From positions 14,183 through 78,182 of the forward strand of contig DAORDH010000024.1 in assembly GCA_035345875.1 (NCBI GenBank): 64,000 bases of DNA, written 5' to 3'. The translations under genes and the position numbers were made by a program. Below the pieces are notes generated by a model. That model was not told the origin of the DNA. It did no database searches and worked only from the letters and a program-made list of their open reading frames with translations. Below are positions 54,683 through 63,946 of this stretch, in pieces (positions within the stretch are counted from its first letter, which is position 1; each line of letters starts with the position of its first letter). The DNA is from UBA2033 sp035345875 (GTDB taxonomy: Bacteria > Spirochaetota > Leptospiria > Leptospirales > Leptospiraceae).

Positions 54683-55444
54683 TTATTTACTTATCGATTC
54701 GCTGGAATTTAAAATCAGCTTTAATCGATCTGGATAATTAGTAAAGACGCCCGCAATACCAAGACCAATCATTTTTCTGAATTCAACAAGTGTATTCACT
54801 GTGTGGACATAGGTAGGAATTTTTTCTGCTCTTATCTTTTGAAATAGCCTTGATCGAATCTGTGATTTATGTATGTTCAAAGAATCTGCTTTGATTTCTT
54901 TCACGAAAGAAATTGGATCTGGCATTATTTTCTCATACCCAGGTTCAATTAAATAAGCCAATCTAATTTTTGTAGACAAACTTCTTAAACGTGTTAAAAC
55001 TTTTGGCTCAAAGGAAGAGATTACAACTCGACCCATCAGTTTGTATTTTTTAACGAGAAACAAAACTTGCCTTTCTATAGAATGACTCGAATCTTTTTTC
55101 TTATAAGCAGAAGATTTAATTTCTATGTTTAAGTGAATGGATTGGTTGTGAATTAATTTCAATACTTCTTCTAAAGTTGGAATTTTCTCTTCTGCAAATC
55201 TTCTATTCTTCCAAGAACCAAAATCAAATGTCTTTAATTGTTTGAGAGAATATTTTTGCACGAGTCCCTTGCCATTACTTGTTCTGTCTAAAGTGTCATC
55301 ATGTATTACAACGGGTATATTATCTTTAGAAAGTGTAACATCCAATTCAATCCAATCAGCGCTGATTTCTATAGCCTTTTGAAATGACAACATTGTATTT
55401 TCAGGGAATTTACTGCTAAATCCTCTATGTGCAATATTTTTCAT
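54683..55444 (-). CDS. glycerophosphodiester phosphodiesterase
   Basis: 253 aa GDPD-family enzyme that hydrolyses glycerophosphodiesters to glycerol-3-phosphate and an alcohol. Catalytic regions are intact: IAHRGFSSKFPENT at the N-terminus, WIELDVTLSKDNIPVVIHDDTLDRTSNG (near 36-64) with the metal-binding Glu, Asp and His, and IHLNIEIKS (near 104). No signal peptide, so probably cytoplasmic, UgpQ-like. It stands alone, upstream of and divergent from the ABA4-like operon. Confidence 0.93.
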   Translation of the reverse strand: MKNIAHRGFSSKFPENTMLSFQKAIEISADWIELDVTLSKDNIPVVIHDDTLDRTSNGKGLVQKYSLKQLKTFDFGSWKNRRFAEEKIPTLEEVLKLIHNQSIHLNIEIKSSAYKKKDSSHSIERQVLFLVKKYKLMGRVVISSFEPKVLTRLRSLSTKIRLAYLIEPGYEKIMPDPISFVKEIKADSLNIHKSQIRSRLFQKIRAEKIPTYVHTVNTLVEFRKMIGLGIAGVFTNYPDRLKLILNSSESISK

Positions 55445-55684
55445 GATTTATCTACTAATTTTAAAAAATAGTTTATTTAATCAATACTCTTTACATGAAT
55501 ATATTATCTCACCATACACAAGGTGAGCCAAGCGTTCAAATGAGATATTCTTGTCAGAAAGCTTGCCTTCGCAGGCTGTTGATAACATAGATTCAATTGT
55601 ATTTCTAATATTATCAGAATTCTTTTTTGTCTCTAAGATTCTCAAATTTGCGCAATATCAGTTAATACGTATGAAAGGATAAAT

Positions 55685-56107
55685 ATGACTCCGGAACAAG
55701 TATTTAAAATCGCAAATGCAGTAGCCATTATCCCCTGGATTCTGATGACCGTCGCTCCTCGCTGGAATATAACTGAAAAAATAATTAACTCTTATTCCTT
55801 CCCTGCTTTACTTGCTTGTGTATATATTTTTTACATTCTAATTTCACTTGGACGAGCAGAAGGCGGATTTTCAACGTTAGACGGAGTAGCTTCTCTTTTC
55901 AAAAATAAAAATGCTTTGCTTGCAGGATGGGTTCATTACTTAGTCTTTGATTTATTTGTGGGAACATGGGAATGGAGAGATTCAATTCAAAATAACATCT
56001 CTCATTTCATACTTGTTCCTTGTTTATTTCTAACTTTGATGTTTGGTCCTGCAGGTTTTCTTATCTACTACTTAATTCGTTTATTCCTAGTCGGTAGTTT
56101 GATTTAG
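55685..56107 (+). CDS. ABA4-like (DUF4281) membrane protein
   Basis: 140 aa with four predicted transmembrane helices. The motifs SLGRAEGGFSTLDGV, LLAGWVHYLVFDLFVGTWEWRD and VPCLFLTLMFGPAGFLIY match ABA4-like proteins. In plants ABA4 is required for neoxanthin formation; bacterial members have no established function. AAAGGA precedes the ATG. It is the first gene of a run with an outer-membrane barrel, a flavin oxidase and ModABC, spaced by only 4-8 nt or overlapping. Confidence 0.85.
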   Translation: MTPEQVFKIANAVAIIPWILMTVAPRWNITEKIINSYSFPALLACVYIFYILISLGRAEGGFSTLDGVASLFKNKNALLAGWVHYLVFDLFVGTWEWRDSIQNNISHFILVPCLFLTLMFGPAGFLIYYLIRLFLVGSLI

Positions 56108-56111
56108 ATTC

Positions 56112-57422
56112 ATGCAAAAACTTCTTTATTTATTGGTGTTGCTTTTAGCAACTAACAACGTATTTGCCGAGAAAGTAATTACTGCGAAAGAAGATTTACC
56201 TGACGCATACTTCGGTTTAAAAGTAGGTGCTGTAATTTCTCCTGCATTTGGATATAGATTGAGAGATTCTTCTTCAGGAACTTCCAATGCAAAAAAAGAT
56301 GATAGAACTGGATTTTCTATGCCATGGACTTTATTTATGATAAGTAAAGAATGGGAAGAAAAGAAAGTAACAGTTGAATTTTGGGGAGAGTTAATTCGTT
56401 CTAGTGTAGTGAGTTCCGACACTACAGCGGATAACGGTAACAAATCCAATCCCTATATACTTGGAATTCGTCGGGCAAGTGTAAAGAAAAATTTTGAATT
56501 AGGTATATTTAATTTTTCACTTATTTTTGGAATCCATGAATTACCACATGTTTATACACAATGGAATGGTTATTGGAAATGGCGATATGTAGATAGAGCT
56601 CCAATGGAGTCACTTGGTTTTTCTCCACAACCTGCTGATCTAGGAGCATCTTTTTTAATGCAAGCAAAAGGATTTAGCGCACATATAGGCATAGTAAATG
56701 GGGAAGGTTATAGAGATTTACAAAACTCAAACTCGTCCGGATACGATGCTGTTAGCCGCTTTTCTTATGAACAGGAAATTCAAAAATTTAAAATAGGCTT
56801 TCATTTGCTTGGTAGGGCAGGAAATGTTGCCGGTGTTGCAGGAGACGAATGCAGGGAAGGCAAGACAAACTGCCTAGCAAGTGACAATAAAAATTCTACA
56901 ATGATTGTAAGAGATCTAAGATATCAAAAGTCACAAACTCTAGGTGCAGAGTATACAATGCTCTTTGATAGATATTTAAACTTGGGATTAGGTTTTGTGC
57001 ATAGGAAAATATTTCAAGGTTTAACGTATGACGCTTTAAATCTTTCAACTTATCCTATTTACCTATCTGACATTGGTAAAACTGCTTACTATTTATGGAT
57101 AGGGGGTGGATATGGAGATTTTAATTTGATTGCCCGAACCGAGAGAGGTTCTGGTTCAAATGGTGTTTTAGGAAATTCAGCAGGCGGTTTTATTTTTACC
57201 AAAAATTCTTTTTTTATTGAGTATTTGTATTCTGAATCTGTTAGATTTGCATTCGGTGGATCTATCTTAATGCAAGGTTCAAAAGTTTATATCGATTCTG
57301 TGGGAAATACAAGAACCCAAACCGATTATTTAAATCAATTTTATAGAGGACAAAATTTAGGAATCGTTGAATACTCAAACAATGATAGACAATTATTTAT
57401 TAGATCCACAATGGATTTTTAA
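56112..57422 (+). CDS. outer-membrane beta-barrel (porin-like)
   Basis: 436 aa with a signal peptide ending VFAEK. The mature protein is strand-rich with aromatic girdle residues and ends in Phe (IRSTMDF), as expected for a barrel of roughly 16 or more strands. One Cys pair (DECREGKTNC) sits in a loop. I do not recognise the family; it resembles channel-forming porins. It lies 4 nt after the ABA4-like gene and 8 nt before the flavin oxidase. Given ModABC downstream, it could be the outer-membrane route for the same substrate. Confidence 0.72.
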   Translation: MQKLLYLLVLLLATNNVFAEKVITAKEDLPDAYFGLKVGAVISPAFGYRLRDSSSGTSNAKKDDRTGFSMPWTLFMISKEWEEKKVTVEFWGELIRSSVVSSDTTADNGNKSNPYILGIRRASVKKNFELGIFNFSLIFGIHELPHVYTQWNGYWKWRYVDRAPMESLGFSPQPADLGASFLMQAKGFSAHIGIVNGEGYRDLQNSNSSGYDAVSRFSYEQEIQKFKIGFHLLGRAGNVAGVAGDECREGKTNCLASDNKNSTMIVRDLRYQKSQTLGAEYTMLFDRYLNLGLGFVHRKIFQGLTYDALNLSTYPIYLSDIGKTAYYLWIGGGYGDFNLIARTERGSGSNGVLGNSAGGFIFTKNSFFIEYLYSESVRFAFGGSILMQGSKVYIDSVGNTRTQTDYLNQFYRGQNLGIVEYSNNDRQLFIRSTMDF

Positions 57423-57430
57423 GAGGAAGT

Positions 57431-58810
57431 ATGAAATTAACTAGATCAAAATTTTTAAAGAATACAGCTATAACATTCACAGCGTTATCCGCTGTAAAAG
57501 ATTTATTCTCACAAACCAATCTTTTATCTCAAAAGAAACAATCGAATGGAATAAAAAATATCACTATCATTGGAGCTGGACTCTCTGGTTTATATTCTGC
57601 TTATCTACTAAAGAATGCCGGGTATGAAGTAACAATCATTGAAGCAAAAAATCGTATAGGTGGACGAGTGCTATCGTATGTAGATGAGGAAACAAAACTG
57701 ATAACAGAACTTGGAGGAGAATGGATCCAAGAGAATCACTATACAATTAAAAGTTTATGTAAGGAATTAGAAATTGAACTAAAAACAATTCCAACCGCGA
57801 AAGATATTCTGATAGGCGATAAATTCATTGAAGCTAATTTATTGAAGCAAAGTCCTGAAACAAAGGAAATTCTTAAAAGAGTTTTCTCACTGTATGAGAA
57901 AATGTCAGCAGAAAAAAAACAAGGACTAGATAAGTTAGACATTTATTCATTTCTCAAATACCAAGGAGTCAACGAAGAAGAACTCTATCACCTAGAGATG
58001 AAGTATAGTATTTATTTCGGTGAGAGCTTACGAACATTATCCGCTGAAAAGGCAATTCCTTATTTAGATTTCTATGAAAATTCATTTCCTTTTCAATATA
58101 AAATAAATGGTGGCTCTGAAAAATTAGTAGAAACTTTAAAAACAAAGCTTAAAGGTGTTACTGTATCACTGGCTGATCCAGTAGTATCCATTGAAGATAC
58201 ATCTACTTCTACTAAAGTAAAACTCAAATCTGGTAAAGAATTAATCTCTGATGCGTGTATTCTTTCTATTCCTGTAACTCAATTAAATGGAATTCGTTTT
58301 TTACCAGATCTACCTAAAGACAAAAAATTAGCAATTCTACAATCTAAAATGAGTAGAATGACTAAGGGTGTTGCCATTTACAAAGGAATCGATTATGTTC
58401 GTGATAAATTATTTATACAAAGCGACGGAATATTTCAAAGCATATATTCACTTGGAAATAAAAATAAAACATTAAACAAAGGAACCTTATCTCTGATTGC
58501 AACCGGAGATCGATCTGATGTTTGCTCTCGCCTATCGTCAGAATATCAGGGAAGCTTTGTTAAAAATAATTTAGATAATATTGAATTACTCTCTACACTG
58601 AAATTCGAAAAAATACAAATGAAGTCATGGCAAAATGAATCTTTTATCGAAGGAGCTACTTCCTATTATATGCCAGGAACCTATGATGTAAAAAATATTC
58701 TAAGAAAAAATCATGGTAGAGTATTTTTTTCTGGAGAGCATTTAAGTATCCAAAGCGGAACAATGGAAGGAGCCTTACTTTCAGCAATTGAAGTTGTAAA
58801 TAGTTTATGA
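57431..58810 (+). CDS. FAD-dependent amine oxidase family protein
   Basis: 459 aa. The N-terminus (TRSKFLKNTAITFTALSA) resembles a Tat signal with one arginine replaced by Ser, or a Sec signal, so export is uncertain. The dinucleotide-binding motif GAGLSGLYSAY is at about 48-58, followed by NRIGGRVLSY and ELGGEWIQ, as in monoamine oxidases. The C-terminal FFSGEHLSIQSGTMEGALLSA completes the FAD site. GAGGAAG precedes the ATG. The stop overlaps modA (ATGA). The substrate is unknown: an amine, amino acid or polyene would all fit the family. Confidence 0.85.
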   Translation: MKLTRSKFLKNTAITFTALSAVKDLFSQTNLLSQKKQSNGIKNITIIGAGLSGLYSAYLLKNAGYEVTIIEAKNRIGGRVLSYVDEETKLITELGGEWIQENHYTIKSLCKELEIELKTIPTAKDILIGDKFIEANLLKQSPETKEILKRVFSLYEKMSAEKKQGLDKLDIYSFLKYQGVNEEELYHLEMKYSIYFGESLRTLSAEKAIPYLDFYENSFPFQYKINGGSEKLVETLKTKLKGVTVSLADPVVSIEDTSTSTKVKLKSGKELISDACILSIPVTQLNGIRFLPDLPKDKKLAILQSKMSRMTKGVAIYKGIDYVRDKLFIQSDGIFQSIYSLGNKNKTLNKGTLSLIATGDRSDVCSRLSSEYQGSFVKNNLDNIELLSTLKFEKIQMKSWQNESFIEGATSYYMPGTYDVKNILRKNHGRVFFSGEHLSIQSGTMEGALLSAIEVVNSL

Positions 58811-59559
58811 AATATTTACTGCTTATAATCAATTTTCTAATATCAATATCTATTTATTCAGAAGAATTTATTGTAGCAGGTGCGGCAAATCTACAGTATG
58901 CTCTTAAAGCTCTACAACTAGAATACAATCAGGAATATTCTAAAAACATTCAAATTGTTTTAGCTTCTTCAGGAAAGATTTTTACACAAATTCAAAATGG
59001 GGCTCCATATTCTATCTTTTTATCAGCGGATATGAACTACCCAAGTAAATTATATAAATCTGGACACTCGATAGCAGAACCTACGATATACGCAAAGGGG
59101 ACCATAGTTCTATGGTCTTCCAATAGAATGATTGATAAGGATATTAAAAAAATTCTACTTAACCCTAAAAACAAAACGATTGCGATTGCAAACCCCGAGA
59201 CTGCACCTTACGGTAAGGAATCCATAAATATTTTAGAAAATTTAAAAATATATAATGATATTAAAAGTAAATTGGTTTTTGCCGAAAGTATTTCTCAAGT
59301 GAACCAATATATTTTTTCAGGAGCAGCCGAGATTGGATTTACTGCAAAATCGATTGTTACAACGAAGAATAACATTAACAAGGAAAACTGCGTGGAAATA
59401 GATAAAGGATTATACAAACCTATCGATCAGGGAATTATAATTTTGAAATATGGACTAGATCATTTTCCTGAAGAATCTAAAAGCTTTTATAATTTTATCT
59501 TCTCAAAAAAGGGAAAATACATTTTAAGTGAATATGGTTATATCATAAATGAATTATGA
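58807..59559 (+). CDS. modA: molybdate-type ABC transporter binding protein
   Basis: 250 aa with a signal peptide (about 1-19). ModA features: AGAANLQYALKAL (oxyanion-contacting loop), VLASSGKIFTQIQNGAPYSIFLSADM, and NPETAPYGKE. It binds molybdate or tungstate in the periplasm. The start overlaps the flavin-oxidase stop by 4 nt and the end overlaps modB by 11 nt. No molybdoenzyme or molybdopterin gene is in the window. Whether the ligand is molybdate was not tested. Confidence 0.9.
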   Translation: MKYLLLIINFLISISIYSEEFIVAGAANLQYALKALQLEYNQEYSKNIQIVLASSGKIFTQIQNGAPYSIFLSADMNYPSKLYKSGHSIAEPTIYAKGTIVLWSSNRMIDKDIKKILLNPKNKTIAIANPETAPYGKESINILENLKIYNDIKSKLVFAESISQVNQYIFSGAAEIGFTAKSIVTTKNNINKENCVEIDKGLYKPIDQGIIILKYGLDHFPEESKSFYNFIFSKKGKYILSEYGYIINEL

Positions 59560-60220
59560 TTTAACTCCATTTATTCTTTCTATAAAATTAGCAAGCCTAA
59601 CAACGATTATCCTTTTTTTAATAGGAATTCCGATTTCCTACTACTTAGCTTTTACTGATTCAAAATTTAAAATCTTTGTAAATACGATAATTACCTTACC
59701 TTTAGTTCTTCCTCCTTCCGTTATTGGATTCTATTTTTTACTTCTTTTTTCTCCTCAGAATAAAATTGGTCAAATACTGGAAAAATTCTTCAATCTCCGA
59801 TTTGTATTCTCCTTTGAAGGTCTGCTGCTTGGATCAATCCTATTCGGTCTTCCCTTTATGATAAATCCTATATTTTCAAGCTTTGAAAGATTTCCTATAA
59901 CGCTTCAAGAAGCAGCGTTTACAATGGGTAAATCAAAAATAGAAACCTTAATTAAAATCATAATTCCTTACTCTAAGGCTGCCATTTTAAATGGGATTTT
60001 AATCTGTTTCGCACATACAATTGGAGAATTTGGCTTAGTGCTAATGATAGGTGGCAGCATACCCGGTAAAACGAAATTAGCCTCCATCTCCATTTATCAA
60101 GAAGTGGAATTAATGAATTATAATTCTGCTCATTTTCAATCTGGTTTATTACTAGTTTTGTCCTTTATTCTAATTTTTCTAATTCAAATAACACAATATA
60201 AATCTAAACCTAGATTCTAA
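59549..60220 (+). CDS. modB: molybdate ABC transporter permease
   Basis: 223 aa with about five transmembrane helices. ModB/CysT landmarks: LPLVLPPSVIGFYFLLLFSP, and the EAA loop LQEAAFTMGKSKIETLIKIIIPYSKAAIL followed by HTIGEFGLVLMIGGSIPGKT, which is characteristic of ModB. It forms the membrane channel with ModC. The start at 59549 overlaps the end of modA by 11 nt. modC follows after 8 nt. Confidence 0.92.
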   Translation: MNYDLTPFILSIKLASLTTIILFLIGIPISYYLAFTDSKFKIFVNTIITLPLVLPPSVIGFYFLLLFSPQNKIGQILEKFFNLRFVFSFEGLLLGSILFGLPFMINPIFSSFERFPITLQEAAFTMGKSKIETLIKIIIPYSKAAILNGILICFAHTIGEFGLVLMIGGSIPGKTKLASISIYQEVELMNYNSAHFQSGLLLVLSFILIFLIQITQYKSKPRF

Positions 60221-60228
60221 CTTGATAG

Positions 60229-60846
60229 ATGAACAAAGTAATTTTTGAAAAGTATTTAAATAGAGAAAAATCTTTAAAAATAAATTTTGATTTAGATTTT
60301 GAAAATGAAATCATTGCACTTTTAGGAAAATCAGGTGCAGGAAAAACTACAATTCTAAGATGTATTGCAGGATTAACAAACCCAGAAAATGGTTTTATTA
60401 AAATTAAAAATGAAACTTGGTATGACAAAAAAAAATCGATTAATCTAACGCCACAAAAGAGAGACGTTGGGTTTGTTTTTCAAGATTACGCTCTTTTTCC
60501 AAATATGACTGTAGCTAATAATTTAGAATTTGCATTGAAAGATAAAAGTGATTTTAACTGGTATCATAAGATCATTGATATAGCCAGGATAGAAAGTTTC
60601 TTGCATCGTAAACCCGATAGTCTTTCTGGAGGGGAAAAACAAAGAGTCGCCTTCGCAAGAGCCGTTATCCGCCGGCCAAAAATATTATTAATGGATGAAC
60701 CACTCTCTGCATTGGACTATGAAGCAAGAAAATCTTTACAAGATGAAATTCTTTTCTGTCATATAGAAATGCAAATTCCTATTTTGTGGGTAAGCCATGA
60801 TCTTACCGAAATTCAAAAAATTTCTTCTAGAATTATAAAAATTTAA
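60229..60846 (+). CDS. modC: molybdate ABC transporter ATPase, short form without TOBE domain
   Basis: 205 aa. Walker A GKSGAGKT (near 35), Q-loop QDYALFPNMTV, signature LSGGEKQRVAFARAV, Walker B ILLMDEPLSALD and switch His WVSHDL are complete. The usual C-terminal TOBE domain that senses molybdate in ModC (normally about 350 aa) is absent. The N-terminus is also short, beginning directly with a strand. It should still power ModB, perhaps without feedback inhibition. Confidence 0.88.
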   Translation: MNKVIFEKYLNREKSLKINFDLDFENEIIALLGKSGAGKTTILRCIAGLTNPENGFIKIKNETWYDKKKSINLTPQKRDVGFVFQDYALFPNMTVANNLEFALKDKSDFNWYHKIIDIARIESFLHRKPDSLSGGEKQRVAFARAVIRRPKILLMDEPLSALDYEARKSLQDEILFCHIEMQIPILWVSHDLTEIQKISSRIIKI

Positions 60847-60952
60847 ATTTTCTCTGCACAATTTGAGAATTTTTTTCTCCTATTCTATTAGAAGACCTTT
60901 AAATCCAATCTTCCCACCTAAATCTTTTTTACTAAAGGAGACTTTTTATAGA

Positions 60953-61468
60953 ATGAAAACAAAAATTATATCAAACCAAAAACTTTCATTTCCACGAAAT
61001 CACTACCAAGAATCTGATTTCAGTTCAACTTTACTCGTTCCAGAAAAATACATAACACTCTTCTATCAAAAAATTTCGCATCATAAAGGTGTCCGATCTT
61101 ACATTGCCTACCTTCTGAATAAATACCAGATTTATATTGCAAATGGTCTGATTCCTAGCTATTGCAAAGTAACAACTAAGTATCAGGAGAAAGGTCAAAA
61201 TTTGCAAAGAATTGCATTTCGTCCTAAGCCAGAAGATTGGGCTGAACTAAAACTCTATCGTTTAAGTTTTGGTATGTCTATCTCGGCCTTAGTCGTTTAC
61301 TTACTAATAGCTGACTCTGTTGATTTTGCAGAAACTTTCTCCAACTACTTAACGAGTGTAGGAATTTCCCCGATTCCACAGTTTGACTTATTCGCCAAAG
61401 TTCAACTATGTAATAAAAGATCAGACTATACAATCATTTTTCAATATCGAAAGGGCCATTATCATTGA
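60953..61468 (+). CDS. DUF1564-like protein (Leptospira-specific family)
   Basis: 171 aa from ATG at 60953, chosen because AAAGGAGA lies about 11 nt upstream; the frame is open further upstream but without a site. It has STLLVPEKY, then YIAYLLNKYQIYI and a central FRPKPEDWAELKLYRLSFGMSISALVVYLL. This follows the DUF1564 layout known from Leptospira, where many paralogues exist. The basic helices and the ribbon-helix-helix-like start suggest DNA binding, which is inference. It follows modC by about 106 nt. Confidence 0.72.
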   Translation: MKTKIISNQKLSFPRNHYQESDFSSTLLVPEKYITLFYQKISHHKGVRSYIAYLLNKYQIYIANGLIPSYCKVTTKYQEKGQNLQRIAFRPKPEDWAELKLYRLSFGMSISALVVYLLIADSVDFAETFSNYLTSVGISPIPQFDLFAKVQLCNKRSDYTIIFQYRKGHYH

Positions 61469-61549
61469 TAAAATAAAATCTACTAAAACAACTAACAAAT
61501 TAAACAAAATCTCACAGAATACAACAAGCTAGGAATATCCAAAGGTGAA

Positions 61550-62779
61550 TCAAAAAACCAAATACGCTTGGTAGAGTCCTACAAGGCCTCCTAAAATGGC
61601 TCCAAGGATAATCAGTGTTAGTTCATCTTCTTTAAATACAGAGTGAAGTAACTCTTCGAATTCAGCTTTGGGTAAAACAGATAATCTCTCTGCGATTGTT
61701 TTTTCAATTTGCAAACGATCATTTAAATATTTTTGGATACGATTTGCGACATCGGGTAAAATCCAAATAAGCTTCTCTGCGATTCTTTCTTTGATCTGAC
61801 GAATTTTTTCCGATCCTAAAAGAACAGGCATAAGGGGAGCACGTTCCATCATTTTTTGATGGGTTAGCTTATATGCTTTTTCAATAACAAGTTTGATTAA
61901 TAAATCACCACCCTTACCTGTAAAAATAAGTCGAATAATATTCTCTTGATTCAAAACGTTATTCGCTACAACATTTGCAAATTCCTTTGAAACCACTTCT
62001 TGTCTTTTCAGAAAAAGACCTTGGTAAGTAAAAAAGAAGAAAAACTTTTTAGGTTCAAGTGGTTTAAAAATCATTTGAATTGCAATCCAATTTGTATAGT
62101 AACCAACAACCACTCCCATGATCGGCATAGTCCACCATTGACCTAGAATGTTTATAAAGGCTAATTGAATGAGACCAATTAGAAATCCGAAATAGATTCC
62201 AGATACAATTATAAATCTAAACTCAGGACCACCACATCTCTGAAACATTTCAATTAGAATCGATGTCTTCTTACCGCTAAGAGAGGAACGAATAATCTCG
62301 TCAAATTCAAGGACATTGTCCAATTCATTTCCAAATGATTTGTAAATATCTACGATTTGTTTTGGTATTTCACGACGAACTTCTTCTTCGATAGAATTCT
62401 TAATATCGTCGGACAAAAGACTCCAAAGGACTGGGTTTTCGGTTGCAATGATATCTTTAATAATCTCTTTTGCTTTCAAATCAATAAGGTCTTGGATCTC
62501 ATGATTAATTTCATCCGGATTTACACGTAAAAATAATTCATGGGGTTTAACCAAACGTTCGGTAAGAATTTTTGCAATGAGACCACTCATCTTAATGGCA
62601 TGATTCGGAATGATTCCTTTCCATCCGAGCTTTCCGATTCCCCAGAACTCAGCCGGATGAAAAATCATTTTTACTGCAACATAATTTGTAATCCAACCGA
62701 CAAACGCACAAGTAATCGGGATTGAAATAAATTTAATTAAATCAGGATGAGTTTGAACTAATTCATTGAGCCATTGCAT
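61550..62779 (-). CDS. DUF445-family membrane protein
   Basis: About 409 aa using ATG at 62779; the longer frame to 62902 would leave almost no space for the divergent promoter. Two N-terminal-type modules are seen: GWITNYVAVKMIFHPAEFWG (near 30) and YYTNWIAIQMIFKPLEPKKFF in the middle, each a hydrophobic helix followed by the DUF445 motif. The last 20 residues form a C-terminal membrane helix (LIILGAILGGLVGLYQAYLVF). An inner-membrane protein with a large helical domain; function unknown. GGAG lies about 12 nt before the ATG. Confidence 0.8.
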   Translation of the reverse strand: MQWLNELVQTHPDLIKFISIPITCAFVGWITNYVAVKMIFHPAEFWGIGKLGWKGIIPNHAIKMSGLIAKILTERLVKPHELFLRVNPDEINHEIQDLIDLKAKEIIKDIIATENPVLWSLLSDDIKNSIEEEVRREIPKQIVDIYKSFGNELDNVLEFDEIIRSSLSGKKTSILIEMFQRCGGPEFRFIIVSGIYFGFLIGLIQLAFINILGQWWTMPIMGVVVGYYTNWIAIQMIFKPLEPKKFFFFFTYQGLFLKRQEVVSKEFANVVANNVLNQENIIRLIFTGKGGDLLIKLVIEKAYKLTHQKMMERAPLMPVLLGSEKIRQIKERIAEKLIWILPDVANRIQKYLNDRLQIEKTIAERLSVLPKAEFEELLHSVFKEDELTLIILGAILGGLVGLYQAYLVF

Positions 62780-62908
62780 ATTTTGGTTACTCCACTCACC
62801 ATAGAAAAAGTTTCCCAATTTTTTATGCAATCCAAATTTTATTTTGCACTCTAAAAGGAAGGCTTGTTTCAAGTTGACTAATCTACTTAAAGTCAGGAGC
62901 ATGCTAGA

Positions 62909-63313
62909 ATGGAATTAACACTCAATACCCCATCTTTACTATTTCCTGCAATATCTCTTATGATGTTAGCATATACAAATCGTTTCTTAAGTTTATCAAA
63001 ACTAGTCAGAGATTTATACAATGAATACTCCACGACAAAAGAGCAAAAAGTTTTAGTTCAGATTCGTTCCTTGCGCTTACGATTAAGATTAATTCGATAT
63101 ATGCAATTCTTTGGAGTATCAAGTATTTTACTCTGTGTCATTTGCATGTTTTTTATTTTTATAGAAGAGCTAGGTCTTGCAAAATATATTTTTATTACGA
63201 GTTTAATTTTACTCGCAATTTCCTTAACTTTTTCTGTTTGGGAAATTCAGATATCTACAAAAGCGTTATCCGTTGAACTAAGCGATCTAGAAGAGTTAGG
63301 CGAAAAGAAGTAA
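62909..63313 (+). CDS. DUF2721-family membrane protein
   Basis: 134 aa with three predicted transmembrane helices (about 8-25, 64-85, 92-110). The pattern PAISLMMLAYTNRFLSLSKLVRDLY, then RLRLIRYMQFFGVSSILLC, fits DUF2721. A cytoplasmic charged loop (about 35-58) separates the first two helices. AGGAG precedes the ATG. It is divergent from the DUF445 gene and converges on vapC with one base between. Function unknown. Confidence 0.8.
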   Translation: MELTLNTPSLLFPAISLMMLAYTNRFLSLSKLVRDLYNEYSTTKEQKVLVQIRSLRLRLRLIRYMQFFGVSSILLCVICMFFIFIEELGLAKYIFITSLILLAISLTFSVWEIQISTKALSVELSDLEELGEKK

Positions 63314-63314
63314 T

Positions 63315-63719
63315 TTAAGAAATCCAATTCTCTATTTTAATCTCTTTGATTCTTTTAAATTCTTTTTCATTGTTTGTAACTAAAACTAAATCTCTAGAAA
63401 TTGCTTGCGATGCAATCAAAAGATCATAAGGACCGATTAACTCCCCTTTTTTCTCCAAACGATTTTTTAAAGCACCCGCAATCATGCTATCCGATGTTTC
63501 AAGAGGGAGAACATTTAAATATCCTAAGAACTCTTCCAGTATTTGAAAGTTCTTTTCCGATCTTTGACTTTTTTCTACACCATATCTTAATTCAAAATCT
63601 GTGATCACTGAAATAAAAATATTATCTAAATTTATTTTCTTAAATTTCTTGTAAACAGAGTCAGGTCTTTTATTAATAATATAGATACATATATTCGTAT
63701 CTAAGAGATATTGGTTCAA
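63315..63719 (-). CDS. vapC: VapC PIN-domain ribonuclease toxin
   Basis: 134 aa PIN-domain protein. The acidic active site is complete: D7 (LLDTN), E43 (FELRYG) and D99 (YDLLIA), with N116 in VTNNEKEF. VapC toxins cleave tRNA or rRNA and are blocked by the cognate antitoxin. The gene overlaps vapB by 4 nt (ATGA), the usual order of antitoxin first. Confidence 0.93.
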   Translation of the reverse strand: MNQYLLDTNICIYIINKRPDSVYKKFKKINLDNIFISVITDFELRYGVEKSQRSEKNFQILEEFLGYLNVLPLETSDSMIAGALKNRLEKKGELIGPYDLLIASQAISRDLVLVTNNEKEFKRIKEIKIENWIS

Positions 63720-63946
63720 AGAGGATTCCGTTTGTCGTGTGCCTTAGGCTGGTTTCTTTCTATTTTAAAATCTTCTGAAAATGAGCTGAGTGAATTCCAA
63801 AGTCTGTCAACAGCATCGTCGATAGGGGTTAAAATAATATTATTCCCGTCTCTTCTAATATACACTTCTTTTCCCTTAAACCTGAATTCTTTAGGAAGTC
63901 GAATTGCTTGGCTGTCACCGTTTTTAAATAACTTTGCTCGGTTCAT
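63716..63946 (-). CDS. vapB: VapB/VagC antitoxin, AbrB-like
   Basis: 76 aa. The N-terminal AbrB-type swapped-hairpin DNA-binding domain is seen in KLFKNGDSQAIRLPKEFRF and VYIRRDGNNIILTP. The C-terminal tail, about residues 45-76, is flexible and should wrap VapC. It neutralises the toxin and represses its own promoter. The start overlaps no other gene; 64 nt remain to the window end, so the promoter is probably inside the window. Confidence 0.92.
   Translation of the reverse strand: MNRAKLFKNGDSQAIRLPKEFRFKGKEVYIRRDGNNIILTPIDDAVDRLWNSLSSFSEDFKIERNQPKAHDKRNPL

Noticed and set aside
55559..55580. AGCTTGC/GCAGGCT imperfect palindrome before the ABA4-like gene
   Set aside because: One mismatch in seven and no second copy; likely chance.
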